DNA of 64,000 nt, taken from Succinivibrio dextrinosolvens (GTDB lineage: Bacteria; Pseudomonadota; Gammaproteobacteria; Enterobacterales; Succinivibrionaceae). The translations under genes were made by a program, and so were the position numbers. Positions 48,367-60,182 of this stretch are shown here, in pieces. Within the stretch, counting starts at the first letter, position 1, and each line of letters starts with the position of its first letter. The stretch lies in assembly GCF_011065405.1 (NCBI RefSeq), contig NZ_CP047056.1:3404546-3468545 (forward strand). The letters run 5' to 3'. The notes below the pieces were generated by a model. The model had not been told where the DNA came from, did no database searches, and was given only the letters and a program-made list of their open reading frames with translations.

Positions 48367-50092
48367 CATACCTAGGATCTTAAGAAATTTATTCTAGGTT
48401 CCGCATAAATTAAAGGATAAGCAACTGTTACAAGTTGCGATCCGTTGCTGAATTAGTTCAGCATAAAAAGTTCTTTAAAAATTTGGTATATAGATCAGTC
48501 TGTTAATAAACCATGCAATCGTTTACTCTGAGAGATTGACGATGTTTTTATCCGAAAAACTGGATTTTTGAAAATGGAATGAAATCTTGTTGATTTGAAA
48601 GGAATTAATTGATTTATGGTTTTCTGTTTAATATAATTAATGTGTTCAAAATCAAATAATTAAACAAGAAAACCATGGAGCAATTATCTCTATTTTTATC
48701 AACTCTGTCAAACGATTTTCAAACCTATAAAACTAATCTGATTGATCTTCTGTCAAAGAATCATATTTCAAAACTGTCATACGATACTAAAGCTTGTGTT
48801 AGAAACCGTAAGTTTTCGGTTGCAGATTATCTGCTTGGTGCTTTAACTATGATGAGTAGTTCAATCAGTGAGCCTGAGTTTACTCTGAATTCTTTTCATA
48901 TGAACTATAACAGTCATCTCGGTGATGATTTTAAGATGACTCATAAATGCATTCACAAGCAGCTGGATTCTGAAGAAAGCCTAACTCTTGTTAAAGCTTT
49001 AGTGGTTTAGGTTATGACTCTTATAAACAGAGATTGGCAAATCAGATTAGAGCTCATTTGATAGAGTCTTTAAAGGACTTACTTTCTCTTTTGAAGGTTA
49101 AGGACATTGTTCTTATTGATGGCACAGAACTGGACTTACGTAATTCCTGCGCAGATAACTTTGAGAGCAAAGGAAAAGGCAGAGACCGACTTGACGGTTC
49201 CTCCGCGAGACCCGGCTCAAGCTCCATGTTGCATACTCTCTTTGTAAACAAAGCTTTATTTGTGTTGAGGTATCTGAAGCTGTTGCCTCTGAAAGAGACA
49301 GAGTCTATCAGGAATACCAGCAGGACTGTCTGGTTATTGCTGATAGAGGTTACATCGATGAAGAGCTTGAACAGACTCTTATAAAAGCAGGGGCTCAGTT
49401 TCTTATTAAAGGCAGAGCGAATACCAACGGAACCATCATTGATGCTTATGCCGATGACGGTTCAAGAATGAGGCAGTACATTGGTAAAAAGCTTAAAGAT
49501 ATCCCTCACAAGATGAATGTTGATGTAACTATCAGAACCTCAAAGGGGAATACTTTAAGGATTATTCGTCGCTACAATCCTAATGGGAAGAACAGAGATA
49601 AAATCTCTGTTCTGCGAACAAGTGTCCATCGCAAGATTGCAGGAGCTAAACAGCTTTACCTTCTGTACAGAATCCGCTGGAACATTGAACTGTTCAACAA
49701 AGCAGCAAAGAGTGGCTGTAACCTTAAGAGCATTAACTCAAGTAAGAAGAACATCATTCTTATTTTTATCCTGCTGTCATTACTGGTTTCGCTTATAAAG
49801 ACATATTGCGCAGCCAAGACAATGATAAAGCATAAGATTGATGATTTGTCCTTACTTAAAGTCCATACATACAATGTCCTATACGAAAAGCTTTTATTTG
49901 CCTTTGCATATAGAAACAGATCAACTATATATCAAGTTTTTAAAGAACTTCTCGGTGAGATAGCTCTGTGCTGTAAACGCTCAAAGCCATCTCAGCGAGA
50001 TCGATTGTTAATTAAAGATCTGCCATTACTTTTGTGGCAGATCGTGAACCAACCAGGCTTTAAAAGAAAAAGCTCTTAAGGACCTGGGTATG
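48367..50092 (+). mobile_element. IS4-type insertion sequence, copy 2
   Basis: The same 1,726-bp element with the same imperfect terminal repeats. Left flank ATTTAAATA and right flank ATTTAAATT match in 8 of 9 positions, a candidate target duplication that copy 1 lacks. It splits the polysaccharide operon between the GT2 at 47326 and the Wzy-like gene at 50261. Confidence 0.85.
48675..50079 (+). pseudogene. IS4-family transposase, two frameshifts (copy 2)
   Basis: Identical to copy 1 apart from C at 49213 in place of A, which lies next to the second break. The two breaks (after KALVV and before the KLHVAYSL stretch) are shared with copy 1. The conserved signature segment YRIRWNIELFNKAAK is intact. 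Confidence 0.85.
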
Positions 50093-50260
50093 ATTTAAAT
50101 TAGACTAATAACCCCAATATTTATTGGAAAAGGTTGTTATTATATGTTTTATCTTTAGAATATGAGTTGTAATTGAATACAGAGCATAAAAGTGTGCGAC
50201 TGGCTCTTAATAGTATAATCTTTCACGATCTCATTTACTGTCTTTTTTTGATATAGTTTT

Positions 50261-51439
50261 ATGTATAATTTTTTTTCAAAATGTTGTTATCCAAATATTG
50301 TTAACTTTTTATTTTATTTATATTTTTTAGCTATAATTATGCCTAGACTGTTTTTAATAAATGGGCAAGAAATAAAAGTTTCATATTTTTTATTTTCTTT
50401 TTTTTGTTTACTTCTTGTAAAAAGAAGAAATATTTTTTATCCTTCTAAGCTTCTCGTTTTTTTCTTTATTTTTGTATGTACATATTCTTTTTTATTATCT
50501 TTTATATATTATGACTCGTTTGGGTTTAGTGATCATTTTTTTCATTGGGTATATGGAGCGGGCGTTGTTATAATTGTTTTTAACTTGTTCCCTTTTTCAA
50601 CAGAAAGAGATATTTCATTATTTTTTCAGAAGATTTGGTTTATTCTTTTTCTTTGTATTTTATTTAATAACTGTAATCAGCTTGATAGTATCACTAATTA
50701 TTTAAAAAATAATTTAAATCATCCTTCTTTAACGACTCTTGTTGTTGGAGGGGTTAATTCTGAATCTATTTTTTTAGGTTTATTTTGTGCTTCTTTCGTT
50801 TATACACGAATTCGTTGGTTTATTCTATTTTTATCTTTGGCTGTTTCTGTTTTTTATTCATCAAGAGCAGGTGTAATTTCGGATTGTATAACATGTTTAT
50901 TTTTTATTTTTTTTAAACAGAAACACTTAGTTAATAAAAAGTTTATTGTAATAATTACGTTGTTTTCTATTATTTTATTGGTTGTTTTTTTTACTCTCAT
51001 AAGTTATGCGGATACTTCTGGTAATTTTTTTTCTCGTTTTATAAGTCGCTTTTCTCGTATTGGTGAAGAGCCTGGTTCAATTGGACGTCTTAATATGTGG
51101 TCGTATATTCCTGAACTAATTTCAACTTATCCTTTTGGTGTTGGTTTGGGAAACTCGTTGTTAGCGCTAAAATCGATTTCTCATGATATGTACAGAGAAT
51201 CCAATTTACATAATATTTATTTACAAATGATTGTTGACCTTGGGGTATTCTGCGGATTATTATTTAATTGTTTAATTTTTTATTTTCTTTATCATGAAGG
51301 AAGAAATATATTTTGTTCGCTCATAACTTTCTTTTTGTGTTCATATTTTTTTATGGGACTAATTCAATTTGCAGGAGGGGAATCATTTTTTTTCTTTTTT
51401 ATAGGCCTTTATTTACTAAACAAATGTAGGAAAAACTAA
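50261..51439 (+). CDS. wzy: Wzy-like polysaccharide polymerase (intact copy)
   Basis: A 392-residue membrane protein with about eleven helices. The loop LGNSLLALKSISHDMYRESN then LHNIYLQMIVDLGVF (residues ~310-345) has the H-N-x-x-L pattern seen in Wzy/WaaL polymerases and ligases, and SRAGVISD lies near residue 190. Very T-rich, GC like the other glycan genes. It is followed 42 bp later by the GT52-like gene, and these two are the only non-IS genes in the 15.6-kb repeat. Ligase function is the alternative. Confidence 0.68.
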   Translation: MYNFFSKCCYPNIVNFLFYLYFLAIIMPRLFLINGQEIKVSYFLFSFFCLLLVKRRNIFYPSKLLVFFFIFVCTYSFLLSFIYYDSFGFSDHFFHWVYGAGVVIIVFNLFPFSTERDISLFFQKIWFILFLCILFNNCNQLDSITNYLKNNLNHPSLTTLVVGGVNSESIFLGLFCASFVYTRIRWFILFLSLAVSVFYSSRAGVISDCITCLFFIFFKQKHLVNKKFIVIITLFSIILLVVFFTLISYADTSGNFFSRFISRFSRIGEEPGSIGRLNMWSYIPELISTYPFGVGLGNSLLALKSISHDMYRESNLHNIYLQMIVDLGVFCGLLFNCLIFYFLYHEGRNIFCSLITFFLCSYFFMGLIQFAGGESFFFFFIGLYLLNKCRKN

Positions 51440-51481
51440 CCAATAGTTTATACTGATATTGTTTTATTTGAAATTTGTTTT

Positions 51482-52558
51482 ATGAAAAAAGCGATTATTC
51501 TCTGTAATACATATTATCAAATATTGGTCGCATTACAACTAAAGATAAAATTTTATAGAGATGAATGTGTTATTATTCTTATCTCAGATCATTCTAAAAA
51601 TACTTTAGATTTAACAAAAAAGATTAAAGAACTGAAAATCTTCACCGATGTTTTATTTATAGCTAATAAATCAAGATATGTTGGGGGCAATAGAAGTTTT
51701 ACTTGCAAGATCTCAAATTTATTATTTGAAATTATTAGTAAAAAACAATTACCTGATAATCTTATAAAGAATGTAGATGATTTTTTATTTTTTAATTTGG
51801 ATCTTTATACTCATTCGCTTTTTGCAACTTTGGTAAACACAAATCCAAATATAAAATGTATAAGATTTGAAGAAGGTATTCTCTCATATAATTTTCCGCT
51901 TTCTAGAAGAAAAAGTTCAATTTTGTTAGACTTTTTAAGAAAGTTTTTTCTACGTAAGCCTATTCTTATAGATAGACTGAATGATTTTTACTGTTTTTTT
52001 CCTGAGCTATACGAAGGCAAATTAAGAGCCCATAAGATTCCTAAAATTGATACCAAGGAATTGAAGCCTATTATAGATAAATTATTTGACATTGATCTTA
52101 GTGTTTATAAATATAAATATATTTTTTTTACTTCTGTCTATGATTTTGATGTCCCAAAACCAATTGGAGAATTTGAAGTTTTAAAAAAGATTAGAGATTT
52201 GGTTGGTAATGACAATCTTTTAGTAAAGGTTCATCCTCGCGATAGAAGGAATATTTATTCCAAGGAAGGATTTCATCTTGATCCAAATACAAGTGTGCCT
52301 TGGGAGGCAATTCTTATTTGTGCAAAAATAACAAGCTGCATTTTTTTAAGTGTGAATTCATCGTGTCTTTTTTCTTCAAAAATTATTAATAACTCAGCTG
52401 GTGTTTCTGCTTTTGTTTATCCTTTGTGCAATGTAGATAATGATCCAACCGCAATCGTAACAGTAAAAAATATTCAATACCTATTAAAGAATACGGTTTC
52501 TAATAATTGGGGAAAAATTAGTGTTGTTGAAAAGATAGAGGATGTTCTAACATTATAA
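51482..52558 (+). CDS. GT52/polysialyltransferase-like glycosyltransferase (intact copy)
   Basis: 358 residues. The N-terminal KKAIILCNTYYQILVALQLK, the acidic IRFEEGILSYNFP near residue 125, LLVKVHPRDRRNIY near residue 245, and NTSVPWEAI are the pattern of GT52 and related sialyl-/polysialyltransferases (E-G, H-P-R and P-W-E elements). The likely reaction is transfer of a sialic acid or other CMP-/NDP-sugar to a surface glycan. No neu/nan genes for CMP-sialate are in the window, so the donor is uncertain. It probably acts after Wzy in the same operon. Confidence 0.65.
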   Translation: MKKAIILCNTYYQILVALQLKIKFYRDECVIILISDHSKNTLDLTKKIKELKIFTDVLFIANKSRYVGGNRSFTCKISNLLFEIISKKQLPDNLIKNVDDFLFFNLDLYTHSLFATLVNTNPNIKCIRFEEGILSYNFPLSRRKSSILLDFLRKFFLRKPILIDRLNDFYCFFPELYEGKLRAHKIPKIDTKELKPIIDKLFDIDLSVYKYKYIFFTSVYDFDVPKPIGEFEVLKKIRDLVGNDNLLVKVHPRDRRNIYSKEGFHLDPNTSVPWEAILICAKITSCIFLSVNSSCLFSSKIINNSAGVSAFVYPLCNVDNDPTAIVTVKNIQYLLKNTVSNNWGKISVVEKIEDVLTL

Positions 52559-52628
52559 AATTAAGAAAAGTAATGGAGCAAATAATATTCGCTCTGTTGT
52601 AGAGGATTATTGATTAAAAGTTTCACAA

Positions 52629-52672
52629 GCCTCAGGACTATAGATCATTTCCCATTCTGAGGCGTTTTCTTT
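52629..52672 (+). terminator. Terminator-like hairpin after the GT52-like gene (copy 2)
   Basis: GCCTCAG (52629-52635) pairs with CTGAGGC (52657-52663), then GTTTTCTTT, 70 bp after the glycosyltransferase stop. It would end the glycan transcript before the IS66 tnpC. Confidence 0.55.
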
Positions 52673-52772
52673 CATTCTACCCTTAAATTTCCCCAAAAAT
52701 CTTCATTCTTCAGCAAGCAACTCAAAACTTATCTCAATTTCTATCAAAAATTGTAACTGCTCAGAACCACCC

Positions 52773-54310
52773 TTAAATTAAAACTTTCTCAGTTTCGCCT
52801 TTGAAGGCAAGAGCCAATGCTTCGAATGCATTTATGCCATGCTTCTTGGCGGTGCTGAGATAGGATGTAATCTTGAGGTAGGTCTGAGCTCCAGCCTTGT
52901 ACGAAAACATCCTGAAACCTTTGCTTTAGTCTTTACATTGCGTAAGTCTCTCTCCGCCTGATTGTTATCAAATGGAACCAGGAAATTATGTATAAACAGA
53001 CACACCGAATCCTTAAGCTTAATCAGCCTGTCTATTAAGGCTCTTTCCTTGCCTTTCTTCTTTTTTCCTCGTTTTTTAGGCTCTATCTTATCCGGTGGAG
53101 GACATTCCATATTGGCATAAGCCATGATTTCGTCATATTCTTTCCCAAGTACTTTTATAAGATTCTCGCTTAACGTGGTTTTGCCTTGTTCTATAGCCTT
53201 TTCCTTGGCGGTTTTCATGGTTATAAGCAGAGTCTTGAATCTTTCTGTCCATAAATGAGTCGGATTATTCTCAATGTTGGCTATAAGTTCTCTTAACAGA
53301 TGAGCGCAGCAGACAGCATGGAGAATATCTTTGAATTTCCAGTAGGCTCCCCAGCAGTCATGGACTGCGGTACCACCGATATTCTGAATTACTCCGTTAT
53401 CTTCTATTCCTTCCTGTCCTCGTTTCTTATTGACGGTAAGGTAGGTGTATTTGGCATTGGATGAGTTATGTACCCATTGTGTAGAGCCTTCGACTCTGAC
53501 ACCGGTTTCATCGAAGTTAACAACAGAAGAGCCAATCAGCAGTTCTTTGATTTTCTCTACTATCGGTGTTACCTTTTGTCCGCATTTTTCTACCATTGAA
53601 CAGATAGTGCCTTCAGACAGAGTTACATTAAACATACCGTCAATGATAGTCTGAATTCTGTCTGTACTTACTGCACCAAAGGTGCTGAGAAGACCAGCCA
53701 TTGCAGTAAAGGTATCTCCATACTGAACATAGGCTTTAACCTCTTCAGGGAATTCTCCTTTAAGTTTGCTTTCGCCACATGGACAGGCAACTGCCTTTAG
53801 ACTCTGGTGCTCGATTACCTTTGTGGTTACAACCGCTTCAACAATAAATCTCTTTTCCCCGCACTCAAATACCTTTCCGTTTGCAACGCATGAGGCAAAA
53901 TGTGGACAGGTCATACATTTATTGGGATGATGTTTCTTTACCTCATCAGGCTTATGTGGTAGCTCCATGTTTGCTCCACTGTGTCCTTTCTGCCCACCAG
54001 GCTTCCTACCAGTTGGCTTTCTCAGACTTCTTGCTTTATTTGGCTTCTTATAACCGTCACTTGATGGTGGTTTTGAACTGTTATGGGAATCCATATTTAA
54101 CTGTCTGCGCAGGTCTTTTATGGTTTCCTGCAGATCGATGATGGTATTAGTCAAGCGCTCATTCTGCACCATAATACCTGTACTTGTTTCAAGCATAATG
54201 CTGAAAAGGAATGAAAGAGAATCAACGAGTACAGCAGTGTCACCTGAAGCTTTACTTTTAAGCTCCTTTGTTATCTGCTCAACCTGCTTTTTCAGTTCCT
54301 TTAAATCCAC
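52773..54310 (-). pseudogene. IS66-family TnpC, copy 2, one frameshift near the C-terminus
   Basis: Open for 492 codons from GTG 54310. The DDE residues are as in copy 1. One T is missing at 52897-52898 (copy 1 has three), so the last ~40 codons, including the normal ending ALAFKGETEKVLI, are out of frame. Conversely this copy has the T that copy 1 lacks at 53585-53589. Together they define a complete transposase. Confidence 0.85.
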
Positions 54311-54471
54311 AGCAAATTCCCAATTGTTATTATTACTGATGTAATTATAACATCCTGAATTTCAGCACTTTTCGTCATAGAAATCGTAACAGTTGCCTAT
54401 TAGGTACCTATTTTTTCAGTTGATAAAAAACTACACTTCAAGCAACGAAATTTGTTAAGGAGTGTATCACC

Positions 54472-55119
54472 ATGGCAACAATTAAAATCGATCCTCAAAA
54501 AACCAGAGAGATCATTAAAGATATCACCACCTCTACTCTTAGTGCATATCAGCTTGGACAAAAGTATAAGCTCAGTAAAATGACTATTGACCGTATTGGC
54601 AGAGATCATCTTGGTACAGACATTTATTCTAGAAGAGAGAAGCTTGCCTTTGCAAGTCTTTGTGCCCAGATAAAAGAGTTGCGTGACAGAAATTATTCTC
54701 TGACTTCAATTGCTGATCAGCTTGGTATCTCCAAATCAAGTATTTTTGATATCAGCAAAAAGATGAAGAGCCAGACATCTGAAGAAGCTACTTCTGCTGA
54801 AGATAACGAGGTGCAGGTGATTTCTATTGAATCTAAAGTTGAGGGCGAACCTAAATTACCAGCAGGACGCATAACACCACAAGTAGCAAAAGAAGCACAT
54901 CCCGCAAAAACTGAGAGATTCGATGGTAGGAACTTTCATCGCTGGTATCCTCAGCGAAATAAGCATCATTCAAACAGACCAAGGCAAAGCCTTAAAAACA
55001 GCAGAAGTCCCCATGGCTATATAAAAATCTGCCTCAACGACATTCAGATCACCTTTAATCCTGCCCAAAGGGAAGCAGAGGAAGTCATTACCAGAATCCT
55101 CAGTGGAATAAACTCATAG
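54472..55119 (+). CDS. tnpA: IS66-type TnpA-like DNA-binding protein (copy 2)
   Basis: 215 residues, identical to the protein at 29309 as far as I can see, with both helix-turn-helix segments. Intact, 10 bp before tnpB. Confidence 0.75.
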   Translation: MATIKIDPQKTREIIKDITTSTLSAYQLGQKYKLSKMTIDRIGRDHLGTDIYSRREKLAFASLCAQIKELRDRNYSLTSIADQLGISKSSIFDISKKMKSQTSEEATSAEDNEVQVISIESKVEGEPKLPAGRITPQVAKEAHPAKTERFDGRNFHRWYPQRNKHHSNRPRQSLKNSRSPHGYIKICLNDIQITFNPAQREAEEVITRILSGINS

Positions 55120-55129
55120 GGAGGAATGA

Positions 55130-55483
55130 ATGTCTATTTTATCCGGAACCGGCAGAATCTATATGGTTCGTGAACCAGTTTGTGGTCGTTTTGGCATGCA
55201 CAGACTATTAGCCATGATTTCCTCAAATTCACTTGGTGTCAAATGGAATGGTATCGATGAGATAACAGTGGTTACCTTCAATAAGCGTAAAACGATTTGT
55301 AAGATACTTCATATAGATCCCTGCGGTGTGGACTGTACCACTCGTATTCTTAACACGGGCAGATTCCAGGTAATGCTTGATGAGGACCAGATACCAATTC
55401 ATTTGACCCGCGACGAGCTGGAGACACTTCTGATGGAAGGTACGGCACCAGACAAAGCTTTTCCTCTCAAGATAGCCTGTTAG
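55130..55483 (+). CDS. tnpB: IS66-type TnpB (copy 2)
   Basis: 117 residues, identical to 29967-30320. GGGAGGA ribosome-binding site. A 122-bp gap to the transposase start includes TATAGTTTTTGG and an A/T-rich stretch that may hold a separate promoter. Confidence 0.8.
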   Translation: MSILSGTGRIYMVREPVCGRFGMHRLLAMISSNSLGVKWNGIDEITVVTFNKRKTICKILHIDPCGVDCTTRILNTGRFQVMLDEDQIPIHLTRDELETLLMEGTAPDKAFPLKIAC

Positions 55484-55605
55484 CTGAACCAGAAACTATA
55501 GTGCATATGTTTACTGTAGAAATATATGTATAGTTTTTGGATCTATTAATTGCTCTTAATTTTAAGTAAGATAGTAAAACTATTTTACTTTCAGACCTAA
55601 AGAGC

Positions 55606-58600
55606 ATGATTAAGTTTTTCAGAAAAAGAGCTAAGAATTCACCTTCCGGAACTAAATCCGGAGAGGTAGATTTTTCCTCAATGACTAAAGAGGAAATAGC
55701 AGCTTATTATGAAAAGAAGATGCAGCAACAGGCTGAAAATCAAACAAAAATCATTCAGAATCTCAGAGGCGAACTGACTAAAAGCAATGAAAAGCTGCAG
55801 AATCAGGAAGATACCTTAACTCAGACCCGAGAACAGCTTTCTACTGTAAAACAAAACCTCAACAATACAGAATCCAAGCTCAAATCCACTCTCAGCGAGC
55901 TTTCATTTACAACCAATGAGCTTGAAAAATCAAAGGAAGAAAATACTAAAGCTCAACGAGAGATTTCCTAAAACAGGCAGAGATCGACCAAAAACAGACT
56001 GAAATTGACCAAAAACAGGCTGAAATCGACCAAAAACAAACAGAAATTTCCAAAAATAAAGAAGAAATTTCAAAAAAGCAGGATGAAATTTCAAAACTAA
56101 CCAAAACAGTTAACAGTTTCAAAGATCTGATGACCAACGCTCTGGATAACGTCCGTGAGCGTCATTACGATTTCTTTGACTGCCTCAAGGATGAAAATAT
56201 CCCATCGGTTGACATCTACAACCTCAAATCACTAAATATTTACTTTGAGGGGCTGATAACCACTCTCTTAAACAGCCTTTCTGCCCTTTACACTCATCGC
56301 AATGTAGCCCTGTCACTTGGAACTTCTGAAAAGACTAAGAAAGGACAGGTCCTGACGGATAATAATGAGTACAGTTCTGATGCAGAAGCCCAGAAGGATG
56401 GAGCTTCTGAACTTGAAAAAGCAGCTTCATTTACCTGAGAAGATAGTGATGAGAAGGATTTTGAAGAACAATCCTCTGAATTAAAGGTTCCTGCAGATAA
56501 AATAAAAGCGGCTTCTGTTAAAGACAATCCTGAGGGCCTGACACCTGAGCAGGTGGACAATGTCATTCTCTCAGGCTGTACTACCAGAATAAAATCAGGA
56601 GCTGAAGGTCTTTCAGAAGTAACCTCTCTACTTAAGAATTCAGCCGAAGAAATAAAAATGATACCAGCAGTCTTAATGAAACCTTAAGAAAAGAAAAACA
56701 CTATGTCTCCACAACCTCCGGCAATACAGTAGCAGGTATTATCTCCTTCGGCGGCAAGCAGGATATTACAATGTACTGCGAGGAATGTGGATGTCAGCGT
56801 GATTTCAAATATCTGCATAAGAACAAGCGCATTAATGAAACACTTACTGCGGATGGCAGTCTGCAGAGTATAAGAAAGGTCCTGACCTCTGTACAGCTTG
56901 TCAGGTGCTGCACCTGTGGAGCCCAGTATGAAATCAATCCTGCTGAATTTACTCAGGTAAGTTTCACCAGAAATTCTGTCTCCCAGGTTGAGAATTCAGA
57001 CAATGCTTCGAATGCATCCGGGGCAAGTTCAGAACACGTTCAGAACATATCCGAGATACACTCTGAACTCGTTCAGAATGCGTCTAAGACAGATAAAACC
57101 GCTAATGAATCAGCTTTAGCAGGTACTCTGCATTCTGGTTCAGACGCAGATTCTGTAAGCAATACAGCGATAGTCCAACGCAATCGAAAGAAGCTTTACA
57201 GACAAATCAGAAACACTCAGGACGCAGTTACCGACAACAGTCTGCCATCAGAGAACGCTTTTATCCATGAAGAAGGAAAGCTTCCTGTCATCAATCCTTT
57301 CGGTTTTAACGCTGAAGTGTTTGGACATGCACCTGCCTTTATAAAATCAAAACTCTCTACAGCTTTATTTGCCATCTGCGGAACCCAGTTCTCTCAGCTT
57401 GAGCTCCTAAGAACAGAATATTCTGTTACTTTGAAGGAAACGGCTTTGACTTGGGACGAGAGCATTTAACAGGCGCAATCAACGCCTTCGCCAGAGCTTA
57501 TCTGCATTCTGTTACCAAGCAGATTAAAAAGGATATCCTGAGCAAATGTCCTGTCATTATCATGGACGAAAGCACTCTGAGGGTAAATGAGACTGCCAGG
57601 ATAAAACAGGCAGAAGGCAAAGGCATTAAATCTCAAATCTGGACTCTGAATTCATCCTGGACTTCAGCATTACAGGCTTCCTGGTACTGTGTATCTCCAT
57701 CCCGCAGTGCTGATGTGGTAATTGATATACTCAAGAATGATTTAAAAAATCAGGACGGCAGTGTTGTAACAAAATATCTGCTTACAGATGGCTTTGCAGG
57801 ATATGATGCCGGCATCAAAGAGTTAAATGAAATTGAAGGCGTATTTCTGAAGAGCTGCCGCTGTATGACTCATGGAAGACGAGGTCTGTGGAAATACCTA
57901 CGCAATAACAGAATGCTTGATATATACAGCCAGCTGTTGCCTGAAGGCTCCTCTTTCTTTGATTTCAAGGATAATCTGGAGAAGTACCGCCAGACTAAAA
58001 AAGGAAAGAAACTGACTGATAACAGTGTAGCTCTGCTGATCATATTCTATCTGATAAACGCTCTGTTTGTTATTGACTCCTGTGTAGTCAGAAAGCATGA
58101 CTATATCTGCACCACCGAAGAATTTAAACAGGATTTACTCCAGGCCAGAAATAAGTATTCCCGACCAATTGTAGATACTCTGTTTGATACCATCAGACTT
58201 TATATTGCCAACAATCCTAAAATTATTGTACCTAGAGTCTCTAAGGAAGGAGTAATCAGATTTACTCAGAATAAACGTTATCCTGAATCTGCTGCCCTTA
58301 TTTATCTGCTCAATTATGAAACTGAGCTTAAGCGCTTCACTGAAAGTGCGGATATTGAGCTTTCAACCTCTAAAGCAGAACGTAGTCTGAAGTTAGGTAT
58401 CTGCTCAAGAAAAGCCTTCATGACAATTGCCTCTGAGGATGGCGGTCACGCCTTTGCAGATTATCAGACTATTGTTAACACCTGTATTTTAAACAGAGTT
58501 CCTGTTCTGTCCTATATAATCTGGCTGGTTGCCAATATTAAATACCGCATGCAGCTTTTAGAACGAGAAGGTCGAGGCTGTGCTATGGGACTGACGATGC

Positions 58601-58767
58601 CAAAGAAAGAAAAATACGTTGTGACACATGCCGATGGCTCTGTGACTAAAGAGCTTATAGCCATGTATGACAAGCGTAACGTCATAGATTTTGACAAGAT
58701 TGACGTTAAAGGGCTTGCTCCATACGATTACAGAAGATACCTTGATGAACATAATCCAAGAGTCTAA
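55606..58767 (+). pseudogene. tnpC: Giant IS66-type transposase, copy 2 (three frameshifts plus the shared TGA)
   Basis: Carries the same in-frame TGA (56436-56438). Relative to copy 1 it also lacks one C at 55968-55969, one A near 56656 and one G near 57400. The open pieces are 55606-55971, 56130-56438, 56771-57469 and 57451-58767. The DDE segment in the last piece is intact. Copy 1 is the better template for the protein. Confidence 0.85.
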
Positions 58768-59289
58768 CCTACACACCAAAGATTAGAGCATTACTCTATT
58801 CCTCAAATCTCCGCTTAGTCATCACTTTTCAAAGAAAAACACGTTACCATAGCAGAACAGCTGTGTCATTTAGGCTAGAATAATTGAAACAGGTCCCCAT
58901 TGATCTTAGATCAGATCCTGACCAAAAATCGAGGTACCTAATAGTTCACTGTTACTAGAAATCAGAGGTACACCATGTGCTTCAAAACGATCGAGAAGGA
59001 TCTGAGCAGATCGCTACAGATCGATTAGCAGTCAAAATGACAAAACAAAGCACTTCAAAACAACATCGCTGTATTCGCGTTATATGAGCAATATGGGCTA
59101 TTCCTGGTAAATGCAAAGAAAAAAGCATTTTGATTAGGAATGTGAGACAATTGCAAAATACTTTAGATCAGGTGCATTAATTTTGTAGTAAGTGTGCACT
59201 TTTTCTTGTTCAATGTGGTCAGCTGATCTTGTTCTTCTGAGGCAGAAAGCTGGTAGTTTTTTTTCAAAACTACCAAAAAACAATAAAAC

Positions 59290-59772
59290 CTATTTTTTCT
59301 CTTTTATTTTCATTTGTTGCACTTTGTTTGAATACCAGGTTCTAATTTCATATATTTCCTTAAGTATTGAGTTGGCCCCCATATACATTGTTTCTAATTG
59401 TCTGCAGAGCTGTACGGATTTAGCATACAAATCGATATTAAACATTATAGGCATGACTCTGTTTTCTGTTTCGTTTTTCCTAGTAGCCAGACTCTCGCTA
59501 TCTTTTTGTATAGAGAATAAATCATAATGTATAGAATCTAGAACGCCCTGTACCTGAGATAGCAATTCAGAAATTACTCTCATTTTTTCTGTGTCATCAA
59601 TGGCAAACAGAGTTTTTTCAAGCTCATCTTCATCATTTGGATAACAGTCATAATCTGAATAATTCTCGTCATATTGAGGATTGAAATTTTCATAACAGGA
59701 ACTATCCCAGGGAACGCTATCATCAGTAATTTTGCGGTTGTCCAATGCAGTCATTTCATTGCTCCTTAACAA
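59290..59772 (-). CDS. Accessory protein (160 aa) of the IS21-like element, intact copy
   Basis: An acidic N-terminal third (DENYSDYDCYPNDEDELEKT), then predicted helices with heptad character (MRVISELLSQVQGVLDSIH) and a basic tail (YSNKVQQMKIKEKK). It overlaps the 138-codon ORF by 7 bp. No family recognised. Because it is conserved in frame in this copy and sits in the operon, I take it as a real gene of the element. Confidence 0.6.
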   Translation of the reverse strand: MLRSNEMTALDNRKITDDSVPWDSSCYENFNPQYDENYSDYDCYPNDEDELEKTLFAIDDTEKMRVISELLSQVQGVLDSIHYDLFSIQKDSESLATRKNETENRVMPIMFNIDLYAKSVQLCRQLETMYMGANSILKEIYEIRTWYSNKVQQMKIKEKK

Positions 59773-60182
59773 ATGTCCAGTTTCATTCTCATCAGTTCAC
59801 CTTCAAGCTTTGAGATTTCACTTTTAAGCTCGGTGATCTTCTTTACATATTCAATTTCGTTTTTTTTCATATTTATCTCACTCTCCTTACTCTCCAAGAG
59901 GCTTTTGATAGCAGAGTTATAGGTCTGAATAAGAGCTTCGTTATTTTGACGTAACTCAGCATTTTCTAGTTTTAGACCGCTGATTGCTTTAATTTCTTTT
60001 CCTTTTTGTGCACAGTCACAGGCGGTTATATAAATACAAAGCATGTCTAAAAGCTCATAGGAATTGATATCAGAATTTGTAATTCTGACTAAAAAATCTG
60101 CTGTTAAAGGAACCTCCTTTTTCAAAGCCTGTTCAATAACAGCATTCATGCTAATCTTTCTGCTATTCATCTTTGAACCCAT
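59766..60182 (-). CDS. Accessory coiled-coil protein (138 aa), copy 2
   Basis: Identical to 34603-35019. It overlaps istB by 20 bp and the 160-codon ORF by 7 bp, the same coupled arrangement. Confidence 0.65.
   Translation of the reverse strand: MGSKMNSRKISMNAVIEQALKKEVPLTADFLVRITNSDINSYELLDMLCIYITACDCAQKGKEIKAISGLKLENAELRQNNEALIQTYNSAIKSLLESKESEINMKKNEIEYVKKITELKSEISKLEGELMRMKLDIC

Larger units (their letters stand above)
54386..58955 (+). mobile_element. Large IS66-type element, copy 2
   Basis: The same terminal repeats as copy 1, with the exact 8-bp TAGAAATC duplication at 54378-54385 and 58956-58963. Three bases shorter than copy 1 because of three one-base deletions in the transposase gene. 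Confidence 0.94.
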
